A stretch of 45,295 nt of DNA from Alienimonas chondri (GCF_013036045.1 NZ_WTPX01000022.1:1-45295), one strand, 5' to 3'. Positions 34,884 through 43,542 are shown, numbered from the stretch's first letter. A program made the numbers and translations. Notes: generated by a model not told the origin, from the letters alone.

Positions 34884-35918
34884 TTGTTACGCGTGCTCAT
34901 CATCGATGATTCTCAGGTCGCCCTCGATCTGTTAACGGCGATTCTTGAGCACGAGTCGGATATCGAGGTGGTCGGGACGGCTCGCGACGGGGTCGAAGGC
35001 GTGGAGCTGGTGGAGCGGCTGCGGCCGGACGTCGTGTCGATGGACGTGCAGATGCCCCGCATGGACGGGTTCGCCGCCACACGTGCGATCATGTCGACCC
35101 ATCCGACGCCGATCGTCATCGTCAGCGGCAGTATGGAGAGTCCGAACGTGGAGAAGTCGATCCTGTCGCTGCGGGCGGGAGCGTTGGCGGTGATCGGCAA
35201 ACCGGGGGCGCCGACGTCGCCCCGCTTTGACCGATCCCGGCGAACGCTCGTGGACACGCTGCGGACGATGGCCGACGTCAAAGTGGTTCGCATCCGTCCG
35301 GCGCCGCTTCGTCCGGCCGCTCCGCCGAAAGTCGACGTCGACCACCGGATTCCCGGCGTGATCGCGATCGCCGCTTCGACGGGCGGCCCCGTGGCGCTCG
35401 ATCAACTGCTGTCGGCGCTGCCTGACGATTTTCCGGCCCCGATTCTGCTCGTGCAGCACATCAGTACGGGATTTCTCGACGGATTCGTCGCCTGGTTAAA
35501 CGATACGATCGCGTTGAAGGCGGTGACCGCCGAGCATGGACAACGAATTCGGCCGGGCGTCGTGTATGTCGGTCCGGAGGGGCGCCACCTGTGCCTCGGT
35601 TCCAAAGGGAGGCTGACGCTCACGGACGATCCGCCGCTGGGCGGGTTCCGCCCGGCGGCTTCGGCGTTATTCGAGTCGACGGGTCGGGTCTATGGAGCGG
35701 AGGGCGTTGCCTGTATCATGTCCGGGATGGGATGCGACGGCGTCGACGGACTCCGAGCCGTTCGGCAAGCGGGCGGTCTCGTCCTGGCCCAAAGCAAGGA
35801 GACGTGCGTGGTCTATGGGATGCCCAGAGCGGCCGCGGAGGCCGGGCTCGTCGACCACTCCGAATCGCCGCAACGCATGGCGGCGCGCCTGTTAAAACTC
35901 ACTAACGTCAATCCCTGA
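34884..35918 (+). CDS. cheB: CheB chemoreceptor methylesterase (WspF-like)
   Basis: A 344-residue response regulator-methylesterase. The receiver has acidic pocket residues near 8-9 and phospho-site Asp54 in SMDVQMPRMDG. The esterase domain begins at ~155: catalytic Ser165 in AASTGGP, His192 in VQHIS, and the Asp in GMGCDGVDGL near 286. It removes methyl groups added by the CheR upstream, giving adaptation. A TTG at 34884 is the best start, with GAGG at 34872-34875 at suitable spacing; no ATG or GTG in this frame keeps the receiver's first strand. It is followed 13 nt later by the output regulator. Confidence 0.93.
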   Translation: MLRVLIIDDSQVALDLLTAILEHESDIEVVGTARDGVEGVELVERLRPDVVSMDVQMPRMDGFAATRAIMSTHPTPIVIVSGSMESPNVEKSILSLRAGALAVIGKPGAPTSPRFDRSRRTLVDTLRTMADVKVVRIRPAPLRPAAPPKVDVDHRIPGVIAIAASTGGPVALDQLLSALPDDFPAPILLVQHISTGFLDGFVAWLNDTIALKAVTAEHGQRIRPGVVYVGPEGRHLCLGSKGRLTLTDDPPLGGFRPAASALFESTGRVYGAEGVACIMSGMGCDGVDGLRAVRQAGGLVLAQSKETCVVYGMPRAAAEAGLVDHSESPQRMAARLLKLTNVNP

Positions 35919-35931
35919 CCAGGTCGATCCG

Positions 35932-36834
35932 ATGTCGCGCATTCTCGTCGTCGAAGACAGCCCGACCCAGGCGGTTCAGGTCGAGATGATGCTCGCCGAC
36001 GCCGATTATGAAACGGAGTCCGCCGCCGACGGCGTGGAGGCGTTGAAGGCCATCGAGCGGCGACCGCCCGATCTGGTGCTGACGGACTTGCACATGCCGA
36101 ACATGAACGGACTCGAACTGGTCGAAGCCGTCCGTCAGCAGTACGAACGCATCCCCGTCATTTTAATGACGGCCGACGGCACGGAAACGATCGCGGTCGA
36201 GGCGCTGCAGAAAGGCGCCGCCAGTTATATTCCCAAGCGGCTGCTTGAACGGATCCTGCATTCGACGCTCAGCGACATCTTCGGCGTCATGCGGAAGGAA
36301 CGGTCCCGGGAGCACGTGTCTCGCTCCCTGGTCGAGTGCAACGCCCGATTCGTGTTCGGCCACGATCCGGAGATCGTCACCGGCATGGTCCAGCGCTTCG
36401 AAGAAGAGCTGCGGGGCATGCAATATCTGGACGAGACCGGCCTGCTGAGAATCACGTTGGCCCTCCGGGAGGCGCTGGTCAACGCCGTCGATCACGGCAA
36501 TTTGGAACTCGATTCCGCTTTGCGCGACGACCGCCCGGGCGAATACGCCCAGATGGGGGCCGACCGACGGACGCAGTCGCCCTACCAGGAGCGGCAGGTC
36601 ACGCTGACGGCGCAGATCGTTCCCGAACAGGTGACGTTCGTGATCCGCGACGAAGGGCCGGGGTTCGATCCATCGAAAATTCCCGACCCGACCGACCCGG
36701 AGAACTTGATTCGCGCCCACGGCCGCGGACTCATGCTCATCCAGAACTTCATGGACGAGGTGCGACACAACGAGACCGGCAACGAGATCACGCTGATCAA
36801 ACGTCGCGAGCCGTTGAAAAGCGTGGCTGCCTGA
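35932..36834 (+). CDS. Response regulator fused to RsbW/SpoIIAB-like ATPase (output of the Wsp-like system)
   Basis: A 300-residue protein with an N-terminal receiver (Asp52 in VLTDLHMPNMNG; VILMTADG; Lys102 in YIPKRLL) and a C-terminal GHKL ATPase of the anti-sigma/serine-kinase type. ATPase motifs are LREALVNAVDHGN (N box, Asn184), VIRDEGPGFDPS (G1 box, 238-248) and HGRGLMLI (G2, 263-270). No histidine-kinase dimerisation helix is present, so it is not a sensor kinase. RsbW-like domains bind sigma factors or phosphorylate an anti-anti-sigma (STAS) partner; no STAS gene lies nearby in this window. It occupies the place of WspR, a diguanylate cyclase, and is the likely output. No GGDEF sequence is present. 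Confidence 0.92.
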   Translation: MSRILVVEDSPTQAVQVEMMLADADYETESAADGVEALKAIERRPPDLVLTDLHMPNMNGLELVEAVRQQYERIPVILMTADGTETIAVEALQKGAASYIPKRLLERILHSTLSDIFGVMRKERSREHVSRSLVECNARFVFGHDPEIVTGMVQRFEEELRGMQYLDETGLLRITLALREALVNAVDHGNLELDSALRDDRPGEYAQMGADRRTQSPYQERQVTLTAQIVPEQVTFVIRDEGPGFDPSKIPDPTDPENLIRAHGRGLMLIQNFMDEVRHNETGNEITLIKRREPLKSVAA

Positions 36835-36885
36835 GCGCTCGCGCGCCCGCCTTCGTCAGTAAATCAAAGCGCCGTGGATGCGATG

Positions 36886-36910
36886 AGACCGGAGCTTGCG
36901 CTCCGGTTTC
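36886..36910. terminator. Bidirectional hairpin terminator after the chemosensory operon
   Basis: ACCGGAGC (36888-36895) and GCTCCGGT (36900-36907) form a perfect 8-bp stem with a TTGC loop, extendable by a G-U and an A-T pair, with TTT just after on the + strand and AAA/GT context on the other. It lies in the 113-nt gap between convergent genes and could serve both. Confidence 0.6.
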
Positions 36911-36947
36911 ACGGAAGAGAAACGCGAACCCCGCGGGAGGGCGCTGA

Positions 36948-38660
36948 TCACTCGTCCTCGACCGCCGCCTGTCGCGTGACGATCGGCACATAGCCGATCT
37001 CGAATCCCTTCGGCGGCGTCACGATCAGGGCGGGGTCGATTTCGGCCAGCGAGCCGGATTCCGGCGGCGGGAGATAATCCCGGTCCGGCGTCCAGTTCCG
37101 GTGGAGCAGTTCGACGCGGGATTGAAGCCGTTCCCGCTCTTCGTCCGACAGACCGGCTTTGAGAACCGCCGGTTGATCGGCGAAGCGATACCAGGAGTAC
37201 GTGACCTCGCTGCCGTCGCCGGGCCGGGCGGTGAACGGGCCGGCGACCGGGCCGGGCGCGTTCCACACGCTGTCGGGGTCGTCCGGCGTGATATAAGGAC
37301 CGTGCTGGTCGGCGCCGGGCGTGGTCAGCTTGGATTCGTCGAATTGCACGGAGGAGGGAACAGCCGACTCGGCGATCGGCTTCCAGAGAGGTTGCCCCCG
37401 CTGATCCTCGCCCAGCCGGTAGTACTCCGGCAGCAGGACGCAGGCCTTGCCGTCCACTTCCACCTGCCGAGTCAGTTCGGGATTCCAGCGGAGCCCGTAG
37501 GTGTCCTCGGAGAAGGCGGTCGGCGTGGCGATCGCATCCCAATCGAGCCGAATGCGATCCTCCCGCTGCGCCCCACGCTCGGCGATGCGCCACGTCGATC
37601 CGCCGCGGCCCGGGAAGGGGTGGAGGGCGGCTTGCTCCGCGTCGATCCGGCCGCTCGCCGGGGCGCCGCCGTCGAACCAGCGCTCGACGTCATCCCACAG
37701 GGCCGCTCGGCGATAAGAAGTCACCTTATGCACCGTGACCGAGGCGACTTCCCCCTCCTGCGGCTCGCCCTTCGGGGCTTCCGCTGGCCCCTGGCGATTG
37801 GCGGGGAACAACGTGCGGGCGACGCGGGCGTAGCGGGTTCCGTCCTCCGCCGTCGCCAGCACGGCGGGGATGAATTGCGTTTCCATCTGCAACGCCCGAT
37901 TCGCCTTGGAGGGCCGGGCGTCGAGAAACATGCCCGCCAGGTCCGGCCGCTCGACGGTCGGCCGGGACCAGAAGGAGGGGGCGAAGAAGACGATCGGTCC
38001 CTTCAGGTTGTCCGTGTTGAGGAACAGCGTCCAGGACTGTCCGCCGGTGGGGACGGGCGCGCCGTCGGTCGTGGGTTGCGGGTCGATCAGCGGCAGCGGC
38101 AGCCAGCCGTAGCCGAACAGCTCGCCGTTGGTTCCCTGTTTCAGGTTCAAACCGTCGGGCGGCCAAAGAACCCGGGGACTTAATTGCACGACGGCGTACT
38201 TGCCGCGTGGGTTGTCCCAATCCCGCCCCTTGCCGGCGCCGGGGCCGTTCGCCCAGGCGGAGAAATTCAGCGCGACCCCGCCGGTGATGAACTTTGGCGT
38301 CTCCGTCGCGAAGCGGGTGTCCCGCCACCAGCCGAGTCCGCCTTCGATGGTGTTATAAAGCTTCTCCTCGGACTTCGTCTCGTGATACGGGTGCATCCAG
38401 GTGCCGAACAGGCCGGATTGGAACTCTTGACCGGGGTAGGTCTGCAGCATCGGCCACGCGGCGACGTACATGGAGAAGCCGGCGTCGAACTCCTGCGAGA
38501 CCGGGCCGTTGGGGACCAGCAGATAGCCGTTCTTCGTCCCCGGCTCGCCGCCGCTGGGCGATTGCGCCCCGGCCGGCGACGCCCACATCGACAATGCGAG
38601 CGCAGCCAACGAAAGGCACAGGCGACGCAGCAGTCGGCGACGCGATCCGAGGGCGGGCAT
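36948..38660 (-). CDS. Secreted protein of unknown function
   Basis: Start ATG 38660 is preceded by a good ribosome-binding site (AGGAA about 7 nt away) and gives 570 residues with a twin-Arg-rich leader and hydrophobic core (LLRRLCLSLAALALSMWASPAGAQ). The rest has many aromatic-rich beta-like segments (FQSGLFGTWMHPYHETKSEEKLYNTIEGGLGWW, in part; VALNFSAWANGPGAGKGRDWDNPRGKYAVVQL) and no recognised domain or catalytic motif. The longer upstream frame (to 38888) is Arg-rich and lacks protein character. It lies downstream of a sulfatase and M1 peptidase gene, so a surface or degradative role is possible. No function is assigned. Confidence 0.65.
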   Translation of the reverse strand: MPALGSRRRLLRRLCLSLAALALSMWASPAGAQSPSGGEPGTKNGYLLVPNGPVSQEFDAGFSMYVAAWPMLQTYPGQEFQSGLFGTWMHPYHETKSEEKLYNTIEGGLGWWRDTRFATETPKFITGGVALNFSAWANGPGAGKGRDWDNPRGKYAVVQLSPRVLWPPDGLNLKQGTNGELFGYGWLPLPLIDPQPTTDGAPVPTGGQSWTLFLNTDNLKGPIVFFAPSFWSRPTVERPDLAGMFLDARPSKANRALQMETQFIPAVLATAEDGTRYARVARTLFPANRQGPAEAPKGEPQEGEVASVTVHKVTSYRRAALWDDVERWFDGGAPASGRIDAEQAALHPFPGRGGSTWRIAERGAQREDRIRLDWDAIATPTAFSEDTYGLRWNPELTRQVEVDGKACVLLPEYYRLGEDQRGQPLWKPIAESAVPSSVQFDESKLTTPGADQHGPYITPDDPDSVWNAPGPVAGPFTARPGDGSEVTYSWYRFADQPAVLKAGLSDEERERLQSRVELLHRNWTPDRDYLPPPESGSLAEIDPALIVTPPKGFEIGYVPIVTRQAAVEDE

Positions 38661-38686
38661 GAGGATTTCCTGCGTGTCATTTCGGC

Positions 38687-38705
38687 CGGAGCCTCGGCGG
38701 CTCCG
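38687..38705 (-). promoter_or_regulatory. Hairpin between the sulfatase and the downstream secreted-protein gene
   Basis: CGGAGCC (38687-38693) and GGCTCCG (38699-38705) form a perfect 7-bp stem with a 5-nt loop, within the 115-nt gap. No T-run follows on the - strand, so it may attenuate rather than end transcription. Confidence 0.3.
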
Positions 38706-38775
38706 CGGAGCGACCAACGTACCGGCATCGGTGACGCGTGACGAACAACCCCATCGCCGCCCCCGGCGCTTCCTC

Positions 38776-40269
38776 TCATCGCGAAGCCGGGCGATTCGGC
38801 CGGTTCGATCGGCTGTTTGCGGGCCGTGCGGATGAGGGGGCGTCCTCGGGACGCACGAGGGACGCCGTGGGGCGTCGGTTCGCTTCAATCTCGCGGACGT
38901 GCTCGTCGTAGGCCGTTTGCAACCGTTGGACGACCTCCGGGTGCGAGGCGGCCACGTTCCGGGTTTCGCCGATGTCCGCGACGGTGTCGTATAACTGCAC
39001 GGGGAACTCCGACGGTTTGACGCCCGGACGGCGACCGCGACGATCCTGCCCCTCGGGCCAGGGGTAGAACTTCCATTGTCCGCTGCGGACCGTGCCCGGG
39101 CCGTGCATCAAGACGTACGCCTCGTGCGGACTGCGGGCGTTCTCTTCGCCGCTCATCAACGGCCAGATGTTTTTGCCGTCGATCTTGCGGGTCGGCAACT
39201 GCCCGCCGCTGAGGTGTGCGAGCGTCGGCATCAGATCGATCGACGCCGCGACCTCTCGGCAGACGGCGCCGGCGGGAATCGCGCCGGTCCACCGCATCAC
39301 GGTCGGTTCCCGGATCCCGCCGTCATACACGCTGCCTTTCTTAGCCCGCAGCGGCAGCGACGATCCGACCGCCGCGCCGTTGTCGCTGGTGAAGATGATC
39401 AACGTGTTCTCCCCGAGGCCCGCCGCGTCGATCGCGTCGGCGATCTGGCCGACCGACCAGTCGACCTCCTCGATCGCGTTGGTGATCAACGTCTTATCCG
39501 GATCGTCGAAGGCTTCGGAGACCGCCAACGGCAAATGCACCATCGTGTGCGGCAGATAGAGAAAGAACGGCTCCTCTTTGTGCTCTTGAATGAACCGGAC
39601 GGACTCTTCCGTATAACGCTTCGTGAGGGTGGACTGATCGGCGGGGTATTCGACGACTTCGTCGTCTTTGAAGATCGGGACGGCGTTCTTTCGCTTCTGT
39701 CCCGCTTTAAGGTCCGCGACGGTCACTCCGTCCCGCAGGAGCACGTCCTCCGCGATTTTGTTGGCCGGGTCGATCCACATATCGTTGCTGTACGGGATGC
39801 CCCAGTAGCTCTCGAACCCCTGATCCGTCGGCAGGCAGGGATGAAGGTGCCCGAGATGCCACTTGCCGACGCAGGCGGTGCGATAGCCGGCGTCTTTGAG
39901 CATGTCCGCGAGGGTCGTTTCGTCGGGATGCAGTCCCTCGGAACTGTTCGGAAACAGCACCGGCTTCATGCCGACCCGCTGATAATGACAGCCCGTCAAC
40001 AGCGCCGCCCGCGAGCCGGAGCAGACCGCGCAGCCGACGTAGAAGTCCGTAAACTTCATCCCCTCGGCCGCCAGACGATCGAGGTTCGGCGTTTGGGGAA
40101 CGACGGCGCCGTTGAACCCGACGTCGCCGTACCCCATATCGTCGATAAAGATCAGGACGACGTTGGGACGCGGCGTTTCGTCGGCCGCTGCATCGGCCGC
40201 GAGGAGCGGGGAAGCGACGCCCAGCAGGGAGGCGATGCTGAGGAGGCTGGCGAGCGATTGCGGCGTCAT
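38776..40269 (-). CDS. Exported arylsulfatase-type sulfatase
   Basis: Start ATG 40269 gives 497 residues with a signal peptide (MTPQSLASLLSIASLLGVAS, then PLLAA). RPNVVLIFIDDMGYGD carries the metal-binding Asp43/Asp44. The formylglycine site reads CSGSRAALLTG with Cys83, a CxGSR variant of CxPSR; an anaerobic or FGE-type maturase should still recognise C-x-x-x-R. GKWHLGH and TMVHLPL, IIFTSDNGAAVG and GGIREPTVMRW complete the family's ordered motifs. It should release sulfate from an external sulfated polysaccharide or aryl sulfate. The upstream frame to 40410 is not protein-like. Confidence 0.93.
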   Translation of the reverse strand: MTPQSLASLLSIASLLGVASPLLAADAAADETPRPNVVLIFIDDMGYGDVGFNGAVVPQTPNLDRLAAEGMKFTDFYVGCAVCSGSRAALLTGCHYQRVGMKPVLFPNSSEGLHPDETTLADMLKDAGYRTACVGKWHLGHLHPCLPTDQGFESYWGIPYSNDMWIDPANKIAEDVLLRDGVTVADLKAGQKRKNAVPIFKDDEVVEYPADQSTLTKRYTEESVRFIQEHKEEPFFLYLPHTMVHLPLAVSEAFDDPDKTLITNAIEEVDWSVGQIADAIDAAGLGENTLIIFTSDNGAAVGSSLPLRAKKGSVYDGGIREPTVMRWTGAIPAGAVCREVAASIDLMPTLAHLSGGQLPTRKIDGKNIWPLMSGEENARSPHEAYVLMHGPGTVRSGQWKFYPWPEGQDRRGRRPGVKPSEFPVQLYDTVADIGETRNVAASHPEVVQRLQTAYDEHVREIEANRRPTASLVRPEDAPSSARPANSRSNRPNRPASR

Positions 40270-40416
40270 CTCGATGCTTTCTAAGGCCGAATGCCGCTCC
40301 GAAGAGGGGCGGCGCGGGACGGAACGGTCGCCCGGGAGTCGACCATACACATCGGCGGCCGCCGATCGCACCCACCCGGCCCCCGGCGCCGAGGACTGTC
40401 CCGGAAACATTCGAGA

Positions 40417-40457
40417 CCCAAACGAAAACGAGGGCGCCCGCTACGCGGACGCCCTCG
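40417..40457 (-). terminator. Intrinsic terminator of the M1 peptidase gene
   Basis: On the - strand CGAGGGCG (40457-40450) pairs with CGCCCTCG (40436-40429), with an inner CCGC/GCGG stem and a 3-nt loop after one mismatch, followed by TTTTCGTTT. It starts 27 nt after the M1 stop at 40484. This is the clearest rho-independent terminator in the window. Confidence 0.8.
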
Positions 40458-40483
40458 CGATCGCTCCGGGGGAGGCGATTCCG

Positions 40484-43012
40484 TTAGTTCTCAGACCGCG
40501 GCGCCTCGGCTTCGGCCTTTTCCTCCGCGGCTTCGTCGGGGGACTCCGTGTCCGTCTTCGCCTCGGCGGCGGCTTTGGCGGCCGCTTTCTCTTTCGCGGC
40601 CTTCTCCTTCGCCGCTCGCTCCGCTTCTTTCCGGGCCTCCTGCATCGGGTTGGACTCCGTCTTCTTCTTAAACAGTTTGAAGCGGCTTTCCACGATCTCG
40701 CGGGGCAGCATGTTGTCGCTGCGGTCCACGTCGGCGGTCTCGCGGTTCGGGTCGAGTTCGACCTTTTCGACGGCTTTCTTCCGCATCAACACCTTGGTGA
40801 CCTTCTGAATGTTCGCCCGCCAGATCTCCGCGGGGATCCGCACTTCCTCGGTCGAACCGTCCGCGTAGGTCAGCTTCAGAATCACCGGCATCGGCAGGCC
40901 GCCGTCGTTGGTGATGTCGACCATGTAGAACTTCGCGTCGTTCTTGAGCAGCCGGAGTTGCTCTTCGTCGAGCTTTTCGAGGAACTCTTTGTAAGACCTG
41001 ATCGACTTGTTGGTCGCCTTGAGTTCGTCGTAGCTGTTATAGAAGTCCGCCAGCTCGGGGAACTCCGCGAGGCGCTTGGGGAGATCTTTATTGAGCCGGT
41101 CGGACAGCGTCTCCGGCTCCTCCTGCTCCTCGGCCCGCTCGCGGTTCTCCTTGTCCACCGGATCGCCGGCGTCCACGGTATAGACACGCAAATTGGAGAC
41201 GCCCAAGTCCACATGTTGGGTGGTGTAGAACCAGCCCCGCCAGAACCAGTCGAGATCCCGACCGCTGGCGTCCTCCATCGTGCGGAAGAAGTCGGCGGGC
41301 TCCGGATGCTTGAACTTCCACCGGCGGGCGTAGGTTTTGAACGCTTTGTCGAACAGGTCGCGGCCGAGGATCGTCTCCCGCAGGATGTTCAGCGCCGTCG
41401 CCGGCTTGGCGTAGGCATTGGAGCCGAACTGCAGCAGCGATTCGGAGTTCGTCATGATCGGCACCTGCGTGGTGCTTTTCATATAGGAGGCGATGTCCTC
41501 CGGCCGCCCGCGGCGGGAGGGGTACTCGTCCTCCCATTCCTGTTCCGCCAGGTACTGCAGGAAGGTGTTCAGGCCCTCGTCCATCCAGGTCCAACGGCGT
41601 TCGTCGCTGTTGACGATCATCGGGAACCAGTTGTGGCCGACTTCGTGGATCACCACGGAGATCAGGAAGTATTTCGTGCGGGCGGTGTAGGTGCCGTCCT
41701 CCTCCGGCTTCGGACCGTTCCAACAGATCATCGGGTATTCCATCCCGCCCCCGACGACTCCGTACACGCTGATCGCGTTCGGGTACGGGTAGGGGAAGGT
41801 GAACTTGCTATACACTTCCACGCAATGCGCGATCGCCTGGGTGCTGTATTGGCTCCACAGCGGTTCGCACTCGCTGGGATACAGGCTCTGGCACATCACG
41901 AAGTGCTCGCCGCTTTTGGAATCTTCGTCCGGGATCGTGCGGCCCCAGGCGTCCCAGATGAACGCCCGGCTGGCGGTGAAGGCGAAGTCGCGGACGTTTT
42001 TGGCTTTCCACTGCCAGCTCTTCGTCTTGCCGCCTTCGTTGCGGGTCTTGCGGGCCTCGTCAGATTCGGCCTGCGTGACGACGAACACCGGCGTCTCGGA
42101 GGTCTTCGCCGACTCCAGACGCTCACGGTGCGTTTCGGTGAGGCACTCGCCGGGGTTCTGCAGCACGCCGGTCGCGGAGACGATGAGGTCTGCGGGGCAG
42201 GTGATCGTGACGTCGTAGTCGCCCAGTTCGAGGGCGAATTCGCCGCGGCCGTAATATTGTTTGTGCTGCCAGCCGACGGCGTCGCCGTAGACGCACATGC
42301 GGGGGAACCACTGGGCGATGCAGAACAGATCGTTGCCGTCGTCCAGCGGCTCGTAGCCGGTCCGGCCGCCGATCTCGTCCACGTTGTTAATATTGTAGTG
42401 CCAGCTTACGTTGAACGTATAACTCGCCCCCGGTTCGAGCGGCTTGGGCAGATCGACCCGCATCATGGTGTCGACGATGGCGTGCGGCAGGTCCGGGCCG
42501 TCCGCGTCCTTGGAGCCGGCGGCGACCTTGTCGATCTTGAATCCGCCGTCGAACGTCTCCGCGGCGAGCATCGCTTTCAGGGCGTCGAACGACATATCGT
42601 TCATTTCGCTCGGCCCGGAAGCCGTGCGGCGGGCGAGGCTGTCCGGGGTGAACAGGTTCGCGTCGAGCTGCATCCACAGATATTCCAGCCGGTCCGGGCT
42701 GTTGTTGTGGTAGACGACGGTCTCGGCGCCGGTGAGGGTGTGTTCGTCCTCGTTCAGCGTGACGTCGATCGTGTAGTCGGCCCGCTGCTGCCAATATTCG
42801 TGCCCCGGGGCGCCGCTGGCCGTGCGGTAGGCGTTGGGGGTGGGCAGGATCTCCGTCAATTCGCGGAAGACGTCGGCTTGGCCGTACTTCGCGTTGTCAG
42901 GGATCGGGCCGTTGTCTTTCATCGGCGAGAGCTGTGCGAACGCCGGACTCGCGGCGAGCGCGACGGCGGCTGTCAGCCACAGAAACCGGGAGAGCAGCAG
43001 GGAACGGGTCAT
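40484..43012 (-). CDS. M1-family (aminopeptidase N-like) exported zinc metallopeptidase
   Basis: Start ATG 43012 gives 842 residues with a signal peptide (TRSLLLSRFLWLTAAVALAA, cleaved near AFAQ). The zinc motif is HEVGHNWFP at 456-464, with the third ligand Glu479 in WMDEGLNTF (HExxH-x18-E). GGGMEYPMI at 421-429 corresponds to the GAMEN exopeptidase loop, altered as in other bacterial M1 relatives. The N-terminal M1 beta-domain is present (YTIDVTLNEDEHTLTGAETVVYHNNSP, in part). The C-terminus (~785-842) is a Lys/Glu/Ala-rich, probably unstructured tail. It should trim peptides outside the inner membrane. A strong terminator follows. Confidence 0.92.
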   Translation of the reverse strand: MTRSLLLSRFLWLTAAVALAASPAFAQLSPMKDNGPIPDNAKYGQADVFRELTEILPTPNAYRTASGAPGHEYWQQRADYTIDVTLNEDEHTLTGAETVVYHNNSPDRLEYLWMQLDANLFTPDSLARRTASGPSEMNDMSFDALKAMLAAETFDGGFKIDKVAAGSKDADGPDLPHAIVDTMMRVDLPKPLEPGASYTFNVSWHYNINNVDEIGGRTGYEPLDDGNDLFCIAQWFPRMCVYGDAVGWQHKQYYGRGEFALELGDYDVTITCPADLIVSATGVLQNPGECLTETHRERLESAKTSETPVFVVTQAESDEARKTRNEGGKTKSWQWKAKNVRDFAFTASRAFIWDAWGRTIPDEDSKSGEHFVMCQSLYPSECEPLWSQYSTQAIAHCVEVYSKFTFPYPYPNAISVYGVVGGGMEYPMICWNGPKPEEDGTYTARTKYFLISVVIHEVGHNWFPMIVNSDERRWTWMDEGLNTFLQYLAEQEWEDEYPSRRGRPEDIASYMKSTTQVPIMTNSESLLQFGSNAYAKPATALNILRETILGRDLFDKAFKTYARRWKFKHPEPADFFRTMEDASGRDLDWFWRGWFYTTQHVDLGVSNLRVYTVDAGDPVDKENRERAEEQEEPETLSDRLNKDLPKRLAEFPELADFYNSYDELKATNKSIRSYKEFLEKLDEEQLRLLKNDAKFYMVDITNDGGLPMPVILKLTYADGSTEEVRIPAEIWRANIQKVTKVLMRKKAVEKVELDPNRETADVDRSDNMLPREIVESRFKLFKKKTESNPMQEARKEAERAAKEKAAKEKAAAKAAAEAKTDTESPDEAAEEKAEAEAPRSEN

Positions 43013-43079
43013 CGGCGGTCGCTTCGGGCGTTGGTAGGTCGACGGAGCGGGCGGGCGGCGCCCCGGCGCACGCATGGCG

Positions 43080-43100
43080 GGTACAGTGAGAGACTGTACC
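43080..43100. promoter_or_regulatory. Perfect palindrome in divergent gap before M1 peptidase
   Basis: GGTACAGT (43080-43087) and ACTGTACC (43093-43100) are perfect 8-bp inverted arms around GAGAG. It is one of the few AT-balanced motifs in a very GC-rich region and lies between divergent starts at 43012 (-) and 43213 (+), so a transcription-factor site or leader hairpin is likely. The rest of the gap shows no gene. Confidence 0.45.
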
Positions 43101-43212
43101 GATCAGGGTAGCCGGGGCGACCGGGCCGACTCAACCGGGCCGGGCGTCGCAGGCCGCCCCCCGCGATCGCGTCGGGGTTAGAATCCGTTCCCCCCTCGTC
43201 CCCGCCGAACCC

Positions 43213-43530
43213 ATGCTGATCTTCACTGGATACGGCTGGACGGTCCCGGCAATCTCGTTCGGCTGCTGTCTGGCTTGCGAGTACGTCGTCGAGCGAGCGA
43301 CCGGCGACGATCTGTTTTATCAGCGGGAACTCTGGCCCCTGCCGGCCGCCCTGTGCGCGTCGGCGGTGATCCTGACCGCGATCGACCTGGCGATCCGGCG
43401 ACGCGACTTGCAGAACGGCGCCGTCCCCGCGTGGTTCCGCATTCAAGATTCGTTTTTCTTCCTGCCGCTCAACGTGTGGCCGCCGATCCTGCTGATCTGC
43501 GCGGCGGGGTCCGTCGCGGGACTCTGGTAG
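43213..43530 (+). CDS. Small three-helix membrane protein of unknown function
   Basis: A 105-residue protein with three hydrophobic segments (about residues 8-24, 43-61 and 83-105) joined by short charged loops including RRRDLQNG. It lacks a recognised family. It stands alone on the + strand between two - strand genes, starting 200 nt from the M1 start and ending 12 nt before the DUF1080 stop. The hydrophobic layout and typical third-position GC support it being real. Confidence 0.65.
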   Translation: MLIFTGYGWTVPAISFGCCLACEYVVERATGDDLFYQRELWPLPAALCASAVILTAIDLAIRRRDLQNGAVPAWFRIQDSFFFLPLNVWPPILLICAAGSVAGLW

Positions 43531-43542
43531 CGGTCGGCCCGC

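Noticed and set aside
35932-36834. REC-HATPase read as a sensor histidine kinase
   Set aside because: No HisKA/dimerisation helix with phosphoacceptor His before the ATPase; sequence between domains is short and N/G boxes fit the RsbW-like class.
43080-43100. LexA-type SOS box
   Set aside because: The symmetric core is ACAGT-N5-ACTGT, the reverse of the CTGT-N8-ACAG order of the enterobacterial LexA site, and no SOS gene is adjacent.
40112-43111. 999-codon + strand frame antisense to the M1 peptidase
   Set aside because: Pure complement of a gene with catalytic motifs, signal peptide and terminator on the - strand.
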